DNA of 64,000 nt from Methylomagnum ishizawai (GTDB lineage: Bacteria; Pseudomonadota; Gammaproteobacteria; Methylococcales; Methylococcaceae), in contig NZ_FXAM01000001.1 in assembly GCF_900155475.1 (NCBI RefSeq), positions 186,001 through 250,000 of the forward strand. The letters are read 5' to 3'. The position numbers and the translations under genes were made by a program. The notes beneath the pieces are model-generated. The model saw nothing but the letters and a program-made list of their open reading frames with translations, was not told the DNA's origin and made no database searches. Positions 26,839-39,505 of the stretch are shown piece by piece; the stretch's first letter is position 1; each line of letters starts with the position of its first letter.

Positions 26839-27888
26839 TTAAAAACTGACCGGCCCAAAATGGAAGTCATATACAACCCTGCTTAATACAAGCTTATTAA
26901 TGCACTTTAATTTTAAATCTCCAGATTCAATGGGACGACCGAATAGCGCTAAGTTTGGGACTGAAAATTCTTCTTCTTGCGTTTGAAGTTCAGCAATGCG
27001 TCTATGGGATATTCCATATGATGTGCGAAGAGGCATTATTCCCAATCTGAGCAAACTGAAATAGGACGGATATATAAGCCCATCAAATCCCGCCTCAAAT
27101 GCTGATAAAGCAATAGCCCGTGTGATATCATAGGAGTGTTTGCCCGCCATAAACAACATATGTACAGCTATATCCAGACTTTCGAACTCAGTAACTCTTG
27201 GCTCCTCGGTAAGCACAACAGAAAGATCAAGAACTTTAAGTGAACGCGCCGGCATTAATGTCGCAACATATAACTCATCGGCTGCGGCAACACGGCACTC
27301 ATGAATGCAAACTTCAAGATCGGGTGATACATACATAACTGGCAAGGTGTCTGAATCAAGACGACCTGTACCCAAGAATTTTTTAGGTGGGCTATCATAT
27401 TCATCAGGCATCTCAGGAAACTCCGGGCCTTTGCGAATTCGATAAAAAGTCTGTGAAGGCTCAATTTGGCGTGATGGATACTCGCTAATAATACGCTTAA
27501 TAATTCTGTTACGTGCGGATTCAACTCCAAGCGCTTTAAGAGGCTTAATTTCACCAAACATCCAAAGACGAGGACCATAGTGAAAAAAACCAACCCCTAG
27601 AATTCTTTCAAACAATTTCACATCAGGCTCAAGCCATGAAGAAAAGGTTATATCAGTCTTCTGGTGCTGGTTAAATTCAAGAATAGGTGCGCCACCATAT
27701 TTTGTTCTCGAAAATGAACCCCAAACAAAAAACCGATATGCTAGAGCATAAACTAATTCTTTTGATAATTTTTTCCCTTTCGTGCTTCCACAATTTGGGC
27801 AAGTTTGATCTTCTAAGTTACCTAGCATTTCAGCATCGAGACGCAGTCCTTGATCGTTAAAGCATTGTGAACATGCAACTGAGTCCAT
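26839..27888 (-). CDS. RES-domain protein with N-terminal zinc-type Cys cluster
   Basis: 349 residues from the ATG at 27888 (MDSVACSQC), preceded by GGGGGAA. Cysteines 6, 9, 30 and 33 (CSQC, CPNC) form a likely zinc ribbon. The C-terminal half is a RES domain: TFYRIRKG, then GTGRLDSDTLPVMYVSPDLEVCIHE, with the Arg and Glu expected for NAD+ handling. RES toxins deplete NAD+ and usually pair with an Xre antitoxin, which is missing here; the N-terminal region resembles HEPN/RES-associated N-terminal domains. The GC content is visibly lower than its neighbours, which suggests recent acquisition. Confidence 0.82.
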   Translation of the reverse strand: MDSVACSQCFNDQGLRLDAEMLGNLEDQTCPNCGSTKGKKLSKELVYALAYRFFVWGSFSRTKYGGAPILEFNQHQKTDITFSSWLEPDVKLFERILGVGFFHYGPRLWMFGEIKPLKALGVESARNRIIKRIISEYPSRQIEPSQTFYRIRKGPEFPEMPDEYDSPPKKFLGTGRLDSDTLPVMYVSPDLEVCIHECRVAAADELYVATLMPARSLKVLDLSVVLTEEPRVTEFESLDIAVHMLFMAGKHSYDITRAIALSAFEAGFDGLIYPSYFSLLRLGIMPLRTSYGISHRRIAELQTQEEEFSVPNLALFGRPIESGDLKLKCINKLVLSRVVYDFHFGPVSF

Positions 27889-27907
27889 ATTTTCCCCCGA
27901 AATTAAC

Positions 27908-27943
27908 AAAAAAAGCGGAACAGCCATTCCCCGGCTATTCCGC
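27908..27943 (-). terminator. Terminator after queF
   Basis: On the minus strand GCGGAATAGCC (27943-27933) pairs with GGCTGTTCCGC (27925-27915, one mismatch) and runs into a stretch of T (27914-27908). It ends queF just before the RES gene start. Confidence 0.8.
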
Positions 27944-27967
27944 CTTTCCCTTCCGAATCAAAACCCC

Positions 27968-28357
27968 CTACGGCAACGCAACCACCGCAGGCGCGACCCA
28001 TTCAGGATCGCGATGCTCCGCCACCACCGTCGTATAAATCCCGCCTCGCACATTGAACTTCGCGGTCAAACGCATGAAGCGGGGCCGGGTCGCCGCCACC
28101 AAATCATCCAAAATGCGGTTGGTCACGGCCTCATGGAACGCGCCCTCGTCGCGGAACGACCAGGCGTAGAGCTTCAAGGACTTCAGTTCCACGCACAACC
28201 GGTCCGGCACGTATTCGAGCAGGAGGGTGGCAAAATCCGGCTGGCCGGTCTTAGGGCACAGGCAGGTGAATTCGGGCACATCGATGCGGATGGTGTAATC
28301 GCGGCCCGGCTGGGGATTGTCGAAGGTTTCTAAGGCTTTGCTGGGTAGTGTGGACAT
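27968..28357 (-). CDS. queF: NADPH-dependent 7-cyano-7-deazaguanine reductase QueF (type I)
   Basis: 129 residues, the short unimodular Que[17 protein letters not shown] carries the catalytic Cys34 (the second Cys) and Asp41. [23 protein letters not shown] and [14 protein letters not shown] are also diagnostic. It reduces preQ0 to preQ1 in queuosine synthesis for tRNA. It diverges from smc with a 142-bp gap, and ends at a strong terminator. Confidence 0.96.
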   Translation of the reverse strand: MSTLPSKALETFDNPQPGRDYTIRIDVPEFTCLCPKTGQPDFATLLLEYVPDRLCVELKSLKLYAWSFRDEGAFHEAVTNRILDDLVAATRPRFMRLTAKFNVRGGIYTTVVAEHRDPEWVAPAVVALP

Positions 28358-28427
28358 GGCTCGGAATAGCTGAAAAAGGGCGGAACAAACCCCGCCAGGA
28401 CGCAGAACGCCTTGCGGAATAGCCGGT

Positions 28428-28433
28428 TATAAT
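28428..28433 (+). promoter_or_regulatory. Perfect TATAAT -10 box ahead of smc
   Basis: TATAAT lies 66 bp before the smc ATG in the queF-smc divergent gap. No good -35 stands at the ideal distance; a TTGCGG (28412-28417) is too close. The box alone is the evidence. Confidence 0.45.
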
Positions 28434-28499
28434 AGCCCCGCCCCTTCCCCCGAACCACCCAGCCACGCCCAAGCCCTTGTTTTCCCCACACACCGCCTG

Positions 28500-31400
28500 A
28501 TGCGCCTCGAAAAGATCAAACTCGCGGGCTTCAAATCCTTCGTCGATCCCACCACCCTCCCGCTGCCCGGCAATTTGGTCGGCATCGTGGGACCGAACGG
28601 CTGCGGCAAATCCAACCTAATCGACGCCGTGCGCTGGGTCATGGGCGAAAGCTCGGCCAAGCACCTGCGCGGCGAAAGCATGGCCGACGTGATCTTCAAC
28701 GGCTCATCGAGCCGCAAGCCGGTCGGCATGGCCTTCGTGGAACTGGTGTTCGACAATGGCGAAGGCAAAGCCCCCGGCGAATTCGCCCAATACCCGCAAA
28801 TCTCCATCAAGCGCCAAGTCACCCGCGACGGCCAGTCGGTCTATTTCCTCAACGGCTCGCGCTGCCGCCGCAAGGACATCACCGACCTGTTTTTGGGCAC
28901 CGGGCTGGGTTCGCGCAGCTACGCCATCATCGAACAAGGCACCATCTCCCGCCTGATCGAAGCCAAGCCCGACGAACTGCGCTCCCTGATCGAAGAAGCC
29001 GCCGGCATCTCCAAATACAAGGAGCGCCGCCACGAAACCGAACTGCGCATGGGCCACACCCAGGAAAACCTCGACCGCCTCATGGACGTGCGCGACGAGG
29101 TGGCGAAACAACTGGAAAGCCTCAAACGCCAGACCAAAAAGGCCGAAAAATACCTCGCCCTGCGCGACGAGGAACGCCGCCACAAGCAACAACTCTTGGC
29201 CCTGCGCTGGCTCAAATACGACCAACTCGGCCAAAGCCTCAAAACCACGCTAGCCGGTCACGAAACCCGTTTCCGCGAGTTATACAGCGCAGGCCAAGCC
29301 CTGGCCGAAACCCTGGAACAACACCGCGCCCAGCACGAAAATCTGCAAACCCAACTCGGCGCACAGCAAGCCCGCTTCTACGAACTCGGCTCCGAAATCA
29401 ACCGACTGGAACTCGCCCTGCAACACGCCCAGCAGACCCGCGACACCCTGCTGCAAGAAGAAGTGCGCCTGGGCCAGGAACAACAACTGGCCCTGCGTGA
29501 TCTGGACCAGGATCAAACCCAACTCGCCGCTTTGCGGGAAGAATTGGCGGCGGTGGCCCTGTCGCTGGAAACCACGCAAGCCGCCGAACACAGCGCCGCC
29601 GCCCGCCGCGCCGAAGCCGAACACGCCCTGCAAGCGGCCCGTTTGGCCTTCGAGCAATCCAGCGGCGAACTTGGGCGCTTGCACAGCCAGGCCGAAATCC
29701 AACGCGCCCGCCTCAAGCAACTCGAACAACAACAGCGCCAATTGGACACCCGCCGCGAACGGCTGGACCATGAGCGCGAAGAACTGGAAGACACGCTCCA
29801 GACCGAAGGTTTGGAAGATTTGCGGCAGGAAACCGCCGAACTCGAAGCCGAACGCGCCGAACTGCAAGCGCGTCTGCCCGCTTTGCACAGTGCGATCCAA
29901 GCCGACCGCGCCCATGGCAAGCAATGCCAGGAAGACCTGAATGCCCGCCGCGCCGAACTCCACGCCCTGGAAGGCCGCATCAGTTCGCTGGAAACCCTGC
30001 AACAGCACGCCATGGGCAAGGACCGGGCCGGGCTGAAACACTGGCTGGCCGAACACGCCCTGGACCCAGCCGGACGCCTCGCCGAACACCTGGACGTGGC
30101 TCCCGGTTGGGAAACCGCCGTCGAAAGCGTCTTGGGCATCCATCTCCAAGCCCTGTGCGTGGAAACCGCCGCGCCTTATCTGCCGCATCTGGCCGCCATC
30201 GGCGACGAGGCTTTGGGCCTGATCGAAACCCGCGCCGCCGCCCAGGTTGCCGCCGCGCCGAAAGCGTCCCGGCTGTTGGACCGGGTGCGGTCGCCGTGGA
30301 ATCTCGGGCCGCTGTTGGGTTCGGTGTATTGCGCCGACGACTTGGACAGCGCCCGCGCCCTGAGCGAAGCCGTGGCCGAACATGAATCGGTGGTGACGCC
30401 CGACGGCGTGAAACTCGGCCCCGGCTGGCTGGCCGCGCCCAAAACCGACGACGGCAAAGCCGGCGTCCTCAAGCGCGAACGCGATCTGCGCGAACTCAAA
30501 GCCCGCCGCGACGAATGCCAAGCCCAGGCACTAACCCTGGAACAAGCACTGGCCCAGGCCGAAACCTCGATCCGCACCGCCGAGCAAGAACGCGAACGCC
30601 TGCAAACCGACGAACGCCGCCTCGCCTCCGAACACGCGAAGCTCAAAGCCGAACTCAGCGCCGCCGAAGCCCGTTGCGAACAAGCCAGCAAGCGCCTGCG
30701 CCAACTGGAATTGGAAGCCGAAGACCTGGACTCCCAACGCGCCGAGAACCACGAGGAAACCGCCGAAGCCTGCGGCCTCCTGCTCGATGCTGAAGACCGC
30801 CTGACCGAACTCGGTCCCAAATCCACCGAGCAAGCCGCCCGCCGCGCCGCCTTGGAAAGCCAATTGCAGGAAGCCGACGCCGCCCTCCGCGCCGAACGCG
30901 ACCGCCGCAACGCCCTCAACAGCCGCCGCGAAAGCCTCGTTTCCAACGAAAGCCTCACCCTCAAGCATTTGGAGCGGGCGCAAACCCTGTACCGGCAAGC
31001 CCTGGAACGGCTGGAAGCGCTAAACCAACGCTTGGCCGAAACCGCCGCTCCGGTCGAAGCCGAAGCCACCGAGCTAGACCACCTTATCGAACGCCGCACC
31101 GCCGCCGACCGCGATCTCAACGCGCTGCGCCGCCGCGATCAAGAAACCAGCGCCGAAATCCGCCGCCTCAACGAAGCCCGCCTCCAAAACGAGCGCGACC
31201 TGGAAGCTCTCAAGGAACAGTTGGAACAGGCCAAACTCGAACTCTCCACCAACGAAGTGCGCTGGCAAACGGTGCGCGAGCAATTCGAGGAACTCGACGC
31301 CAAACCGGACGAAGCGATAGCGAGCCTTCCGCCCGAAGCCGAGGAAAAGGCTTGGCAACAGCGCGTCGCCGAATTGGCCGAGGAAATCTCCCGCCTGGGC

Positions 31401-32009
31401 GCGGTAAACCTGACCGCGATGGAGGAATACCAAGCCCAGGACGAGCGCATGAAATTCCTCGAACAGCAGCACCAGGACTTGAGCCAATCGCTCGCCACCC
31501 TCAAGGAAGCCATAGCCAAGATCGACCAGGAATGCCGCGCCCGCTTCAAGGACACCTTCGACCAGATCAACGCCGGTTTGCAGCGCATGTTCCCCAAGCT
31601 GTTCGGCGGCGGACAGGCGTATTTGGAACTGACCGAGCGCGAATTGCTGGAAGCCGGGGTCAGCGTGATGGCGCGGCCCCCTGGCAAGCGCAATAGCTCC
31701 ATCCACCTGCTCTCGGGCGGCGAAAAGGCGTTGACGGCGGCGGCCTTGGTGTTCGCCATCTTCGAGCTGAATCCCGCGCCGTTCTGCCTGCTCGACGAAG
31801 TGGACGCGCCCTTGGATGACGCCAACGTGGGCCGGTTCAGCCAGTTGGTCAAGGAAATGTCGGAGCGGGTACAATTCCTGTTCATCTCCCACAATAAGGC
31901 CACCATGGAAATCGCCCAGCATTTGGCCGGCGTGACCATGAAAGAACCTGGGGTATCTAGAATCGTCGCGGTGGATATTGATGCGGCGGTGGAAATGGCG
32001 GCGATGTGA
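28500..32009 (+). CDS. smc: Chromosome segregation ATPase SMC
   Basis: 1169 residues, full length. Walker A GPNGCGKSNLID is at residues 31-42, followed by VRWVMGESSAKHLRG. Two long Glu/Gln/Arg-rich coiled coils flank a hinge near residues 510-640. The C-terminal head has LLSGGEKALTAAALVFAIF and the Walker B/D-loop CLLDEVDAPLDDANV. SMC condenses and aligns sister chromosomes with ScpA/B. Carrying SMC rather than MukB is normal for gammaproteobacteria outside the enteric group. zipA and ligA follow, a conserved order. Confidence 0.97.
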   Translation: MRLEKIKLAGFKSFVDPTTLPLPGNLVGIVGPNGCGKSNLIDAVRWVMGESSAKHLRGESMADVIFNGSSSRKPVGMAFVELVFDNGEGKAPGEFAQYPQISIKRQVTRDGQSVYFLNGSRCRRKDITDLFLGTGLGSRSYAIIEQGTISRLIEAKPDELRSLIEEAAGISKYKERRHETELRMGHTQENLDRLMDVRDEVAKQLESLKRQTKKAEKYLALRDEERRHKQQLLALRWLKYDQLGQSLKTTLAGHETRFRELYSAGQALAETLEQHRAQHENLQTQLGAQQARFYELGSEINRLELALQHAQQTRDTLLQEEVRLGQEQQLALRDLDQDQTQLAALREELAAVALSLETTQAAEHSAAARRAEAEHALQAARLAFEQSSGELGRLHSQAEIQRARLKQLEQQQRQLDTRRERLDHEREELEDTLQTEGLEDLRQETAELEAERAELQARLPALHSAIQADRAHGKQCQEDLNARRAELHALEGRISSLETLQQHAMGKDRAGLKHWLAEHALDPAGRLAEHLDVAPGWETAVESVLGIHLQALCVETAAPYLPHLAAIGDEALGLIETRAAAQVAAAPKASRLLDRVRSPWNLGPLLGSVYCADDLDSARALSEAVAEHESVVTPDGVKLGPGWLAAPKTDDGKAGVLKRERDLRELKARRDECQAQALTLEQALAQAETSIRTAEQERERLQTDERRLASEHAKLKAELSAAEARCEQASKRLRQLELEAEDLDSQRAENHEETAEACGLLLDAEDRLTELGPKSTEQAARRAALESQLQEADAALRAERDRRNALNSRRESLVSNESLTLKHLERAQTLYRQALERLEALNQRLAETAAPVEAEATELDHLIERRTAADRDLNALRRRDQETSAEIRRLNEARLQNERDLEALKEQLEQAKLELSTNEVRWQTVREQFEELDAKPDEAIASLPPEAEEKAWQQRVAELAEEISRLGAVNLTAMEEYQAQDERMKFLEQQHQDLSQSLATLKEAIAKIDQECRARFKDTFDQINAGLQRMFPKLFGGGQAYLELTERELLEAGVSVMARPPGKRNSSIHLLSGGEKALTAAALVFAIFELNPAPFCLLDEVDAPLDDANVGRFSQLVKEMSERVQFLFISHNKATMEIAQHLAGVTMKEPGVSRIVAVDIDAAVEMAAM

Positions 32010-32391
32010 GTATACCGCCCTCCACAAATACTAGAAATTTGGACCACAGGACGACTCAAATGGAAGATGGCGAAGCGGAATCTCACAGGTAGCTTATCAA
32101 ATAAATTTCCCTCTTTCGACCCGCCCGGATATTCAAAACGCCATGCGCTATCTTTATTCGATAAGCCGCCCATCGATAACACCAAGTCCATCGGATATAT
32201 CCAGAGATTGGAAAAATTGAGCCGGGAATCGACAACCGGAATATTTGGGAAATCATCGTCCGCAGCCATCGGATCATTTATCGCATCCATCATGAACAGA
32301 ACGAACCCCGCACCATCCGGTTCTGACATGAAAAACGCGGCGCTCCAATACTTGCTTCATAAATAACCAACCTCCCATCCGAGGAAACCCA
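32010..32391. other. AT-richer 380-bp insert between smc and zipA
   Basis: smc and zipA are usually close, but here 382 bp separate them. The stretch has lower GC than both flanks. A 99-codon plus-strand frame (32067-32366, starting MAKRNLTGSLSNK) has no clear ribosome site, and a minus-strand frame over the same bases runs on into smc antisense. I recognise neither as a protein. It may be a decayed gene or inserted remnant. Confidence 0.35.
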
Positions 32392-36154
<3,763 letters not shown>

Positions 36155-36163
36155 TCCTCCCAA

Positions 36164-36186
36164 AGGCCGCCCTCAGCGGCCTTTTT
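36164..36186 (+). terminator. Rho-independent terminator after the Rpn-type gene
   Basis: AGGCCGC (36164-36170), loop CCTCA, GCGGCCT (36176-36182), then a T-run. It is a perfect 7-bp stem. Confidence 0.9.
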
Positions 36187-36252
36187 CATGCCCTGACCCC
36201 GCACCCCGGCGACGCGTTAGAATGCCCCTCCCGCCCACCACGCGCCACTGCC

Positions 36253-37719
36253 ATGAAATACCACGACCTCCGCGACTTCATCCAAGCCTTGGAAGCCCAG
36301 GGCGAACTCAAGCGCATCAAACTAGAAGCCGACCCCTACCTCGAAATCACCGAAATCTGTGACCGCACCCTGAAAGCCGCCGGCCCCGCCCTCTTGTTCG
36401 AGAAACCCAAGGGCAGCCAACACCGCCTGCTCGGCAACCTGTTCGGGACGCCCCGCCGCGTGGCCCTCGGCATGGGCCAGGAATCGGTGGACGCCCTGCG
36501 CGAAGTCGGCAAACTCCTCGCCTTCCTCAAGGAACCCGACCCACCCAAGGGTTTCCGCGACATGTTCGACAAGTTGCCGCTGTTCAAGCAGGTGTTGAAC
36601 ATGCCGGCCAAACTGGTGAAACATCCGCCCTGCCAGGAAATCGCGCTGGGCGGTTCCGACATCGACCTCGGACGCTATCCCATCCAAACCTGCTGGCCGG
36701 GCGACGCCGGGCCGCTCATCACCTGGGCCTTGGTCATCACCAAGGGGCCGCACAAGGAACGCCAGAACCTCGGCATCTACCGCCAGCAGGTGATCTCGCC
36801 CAATAAAACCATCATGCGTTGGCTGGCACATCGTGGCGGCGCATTGGACTTCCGCGACTGGCAAGCGGCCCGTCCGGGCGAACCCTTCCCGGTCGCGGTA
36901 GCCTTGGGAGCCGATCCCGCCACCATCCTGGGCGCGGTGACGCCAGTACCGGATAGCCTATCGGAATACGCCTTCGCGGGGCTCCTGCGCGGCTCCAAGA
37001 CCGAGGTCGCCCAATGCCTGACCTCCGACCTGCAAGTACCCGCCAGCGCCGAAATCGTGCTGGAAGGCTTCCTGTATCCGGGCGAAACCGCCCCGGAAGG
37101 CCCGTTCGGCGACCACACCGGCTATTACAACGAGGTGGACGAATTCCCGGTGTTCACCATCGAGCGCATCACCCAGCGCAGCGACGCCATCTACCACAGC
37201 ACCTACACCGGCCGCCCGCCGGACGAACCCGCCGTCCTGGGCGTGGCGCTGAACGAGGTGTTCGTGCCGATCCTGCAAAAACAATACCCGGAAATCGTCG
37301 ATTTCTACCTACCACCCGAGGGCTGTTCCTATCGTCTGGCGGTGGTCAGCATGAAAAAGCAATATCCGGGACACGCCAAGCGGGTGATGTTCGGGGTGTG
37401 GGGGTTCCTGCGGCAGTTCATGTACACCAAGTTCGTGATCGTGGTGGACGACGACGTGGACGCCCGCAACTGGCAGGATGTGATCTGGGCCATCACCACC
37501 CGCATGGACCCGGCGCGGGATATAACCCTCATCGAAAACACGCCCATCGATTATCTGGATTTCGCCTCGCCGGTGTCCGGGCTGGGTTCCAAGGCCGGTT
37601 TCGACGCCACTAATAAATGGCCGGGGGAAACCCAGCGGGAATGGGGCACGACGATCCAGATGACCGAGGCGGTGAAAAGGCGGGTGGACGAGATATGGGA
37701 AAGCTTGAATATTAAATAG
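36253..37719 (+). CDS. ubiD: 4-hydroxy-3-polyprenylbenzoate decarboxylase UbiD
   Basis: 488 residues, normal length. [62 protein letters not shown] and [15 protein letters not shown] are UbiD hallmarks; the Glu/Arg residues in the middle region act with prenylated FMN made by UbiX. It decarboxylates the quinone ring precursor in ubiquinone synthesis. It follows a terminator and begins its own unit. The gene to its right belongs to a lower-GC island that starts 16 bp after the stop. Confidence 0.96.
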   Translation: MKYHDLRDFIQALEAQGELKRIKLEADPYLEITEICDRTLKAAGPALLFEKPKGSQHRLLGNLFGTPRRVALGMGQESVDALREVGKLLAFLKEPDPPKGFRDMFDKLPLFKQVLNMPAKLVKHPPCQEIALGGSDIDLGRYPIQTCWPGDAGPLITWALVITKGPHKERQNLGIYRQQVISPNKTIMRWLAHRGGALDFRDWQAARPGEPFPVAVALGADPATILGAVTPVPDSLSEYAFAGLLRGSKTEVAQCLTSDLQVPASAEIVLEGFLYPGETAPEGPFGDHTGYYNEVDEFPVFTIERITQRSDAIYHSTYTGRPPDEPAVLGVALNEVFVPILQKQYPEIVDFYLPPEGCSYRLAVVSMKKQYPGHAKRVMFGVWGFLRQFMYTKFVIVVDDDVDARNWQDVIWAITTRMDPARDITLIENTPIDYLDFASPVSGLGSKAGFDATNKWPGETQREWGTTIQMTEAVKRRVDEIWESLNIK

Positions 37720-37735
37720 AAGGGGGTAAGAAAAG

Positions 37736-38131
37736 ATGGCACAGGATTATCGTTATGACGAAAACGCGGGGAGTGCGGCTAATCGGCATTTCCATGATGC
37801 CAAAAAGCTGGAAGAAGACCACCGCTATGACAATGCTGGATACCATTATGGATTTGCAGCGGAATGCGCCGTAAAGCACGCTCTTATTCAAACCGGAATA
37901 TTGAAAGGTGACCCCATAATTAGGAAACTGCATTTCCCGGAGTTACGGGGAAATGCTGTTTTGGCTTTGCAAGGGAGGACATCCAGAGGCTTGCTTAATC
38001 TGTTACAACCCAGCTTTATGCAGCATTGGGATGTGGCGATGCGATATTCCAGCTCAGGCATGATTGACCGCGAAAAAGCCGAAAAATGGCGCATAGACGC
38101 GAACAAAGCCATTGGGCTTATGTTGTTTTAA
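37736..38131 (+). CDS. HEPN-like domain protein, first gene of a three-gene island
   Basis: 131 residues, nearly all helical. The pattern AANRHFHDAKKLEEDHRY, then AGYHYGFAAECAVKHALIQTG, and a C-terminal W-x4-RYSSSGM stretch resembles HEPN-type nucleotide/RNase domains. An R-x6-H (R30, H37) is present, but in an early helix, so catalytic function is unsure. The gene has about 47% GC against ~63% in ubiD. The next gene starts 18 bp downstream behind a strong AGGAGG, so the two are probably co-transcribed. It could be a toxin-like effector or a substrate-binding partner. Confidence 0.6.
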   Translation: MAQDYRYDENAGSAANRHFHDAKKLEEDHRYDNAGYHYGFAAECAVKHALIQTGILKGDPIIRKLHFPELRGNAVLALQGRTSRGLLNLLQPSFMQHWDVAMRYSSSGMIDREKAEKWRIDANKAIGLMLF

Positions 38132-38149
38132 CCGATACCAGGAGGAATC

Positions 38150-39505
38150 ATGCGCTTTGATGAAAGCCTAGCTGCCTTTGTGGCAGCGCTATTACCTATT
38201 TTAAACAAAGAAACTCTTGAAACTGGCTGGATCATCCGTGACGCTTCAGGTCGGCTTGCTTTCATCGCGGACAAAGCGCTTTCCGCGGACGAGCGTTCCC
38301 AAGCCGCGATAGCGGTAAAAACAAGCCTTGGGGAATATTGCCGCGAGTCTGGATGCGTCTTCGACAATGAACAACCAGGTATCCAAAGCGTGATTGAATC
38401 GGCAAGGGTATTTACCGAAACCATCAATAACGTGGCCGTTCGCCTTATCGACCGGCGCATCGTCGGCCAGGATTGGCTGATCGAACCCGCCCCCGGTTGG
38501 CAACCCCCCGCCCCCGCACGTTGGGTATTCGCCAGCTTGAAAGGGGGGGTTGGGCGTTCCACGGCTTTGGCCGTGGCCGCCACCGAACTGGCACGGCAGG
38601 GACGGAAAGTATTGGCGGTGGATTTGGATTTAGAGGCACCGGGTCTTGGAACTTTGTTGATCGAAGAATCGGATAAACCCAAATACGGGGTTTTGGATTG
38701 GTATGTCGAGCAGGGTATAGGAAGCATACCCGAAGAAGAAAATAACGAGTTTTTAGGAGATATGGTGGCACCCAGCCCGTTTGGCCGGGGCAAGGGATTA
38801 ATCGACGTGGTGCCAGCGATAGGCCGTATTTCCGACGACTATCCAGGAAATGTGCTTGCAAAACTAGCCCGTGCCTATCTCGATCTACCTCAAGAAGTAG
38901 GACAATCCCTAGGCTTCCTAGACCGGACCCAAAAACTGATAGATGAACTTGCCAGCCGCAGACAATATGACGCGGTTTTAGTGGATGCGCGGGCGGGTTT
39001 GAATGAAAGCACGGCTGCCGCAATACTAGGGCTGGGCGCGGATGTGTTGCTATTTGGTGTCGATACTCCCCAAACCTTCGCAGGTTATCGGTATCTGCTC
39101 GCCCATTTAAAAAAATTTATAAAACCCGATGACGATGACTGGTGGCTTAGGCTGCGTATGGTTCATGCCAAAGCCTCCCCGGACGAGCGGCGTAAACAGG
39201 GATTCCGTGATAAGGCATATAGGATTTTTTCCGAGTCGCTCTACCAGGATCGGCCCATACTGGATAACGACGATAATCCTTTGCTTAGCGGGATTAGTGA
39301 ACCCATTTATACCCAGATGTTTGACGTGGATAGCCGGGAAGCTCCCCATTATGCATGGCCTATTTTAGATGACTCCAATTATGCCGAGTTCGACCCCTTA
39401 GCCGAGCGCGTGCAAATGGACGAAGGCTTTTATGGTAGAACTTTCGCTGGCCTTGTTGAAGGCATTGGTGAATTGATCGAATTTCGGGAGAACACGAGTG
39501 AATGA
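38150..39505 (+). CDS. KGGVGR-type MinD/ParA-like ATPase
   Basis: 451 residues. After a ~120-residue N-terminal domain comes the deviant Walker A FASLKGGVGRSTAL (KGGVGRST at 131-138), where R replaces the usual K of KGGVGK-T. VLAVDLDLEAPGLGTLL (about 154-170) and VLVDARAGLNEST provide switch regions. The C-terminal part is family-specific. ParA/MinD-type ATPases dimerise on ATP and control partitioning or partner proteins; this variant has no assigned role. The lower GC and AT-rich codons suggest acquisition. The next gene overlaps by 8 bp. Confidence 0.82.
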   Translation: MRFDESLAAFVAALLPILNKETLETGWIIRDASGRLAFIADKALSADERSQAAIAVKTSLGEYCRESGCVFDNEQPGIQSVIESARVFTETINNVAVRLIDRRIVGQDWLIEPAPGWQPPAPARWVFASLKGGVGRSTALAVAATELARQGRKVLAVDLDLEAPGLGTLLIEESDKPKYGVLDWYVEQGIGSIPEEENNEFLGDMVAPSPFGRGKGLIDVVPAIGRISDDYPGNVLAKLARAYLDLPQEVGQSLGFLDRTQKLIDELASRRQYDAVLVDARAGLNESTAAAILGLGADVLLFGVDTPQTFAGYRYLLAHLKKFIKPDDDDWWLRLRMVHAKASPDERRKQGFRDKAYRIFSESLYQDRPILDNDDNPLLSGISEPIYTQMFDVDSREAPHYAWPILDDSNYAEFDPLAERVQMDEGFYGRTFAGLVEGIGELIEFRENTSE

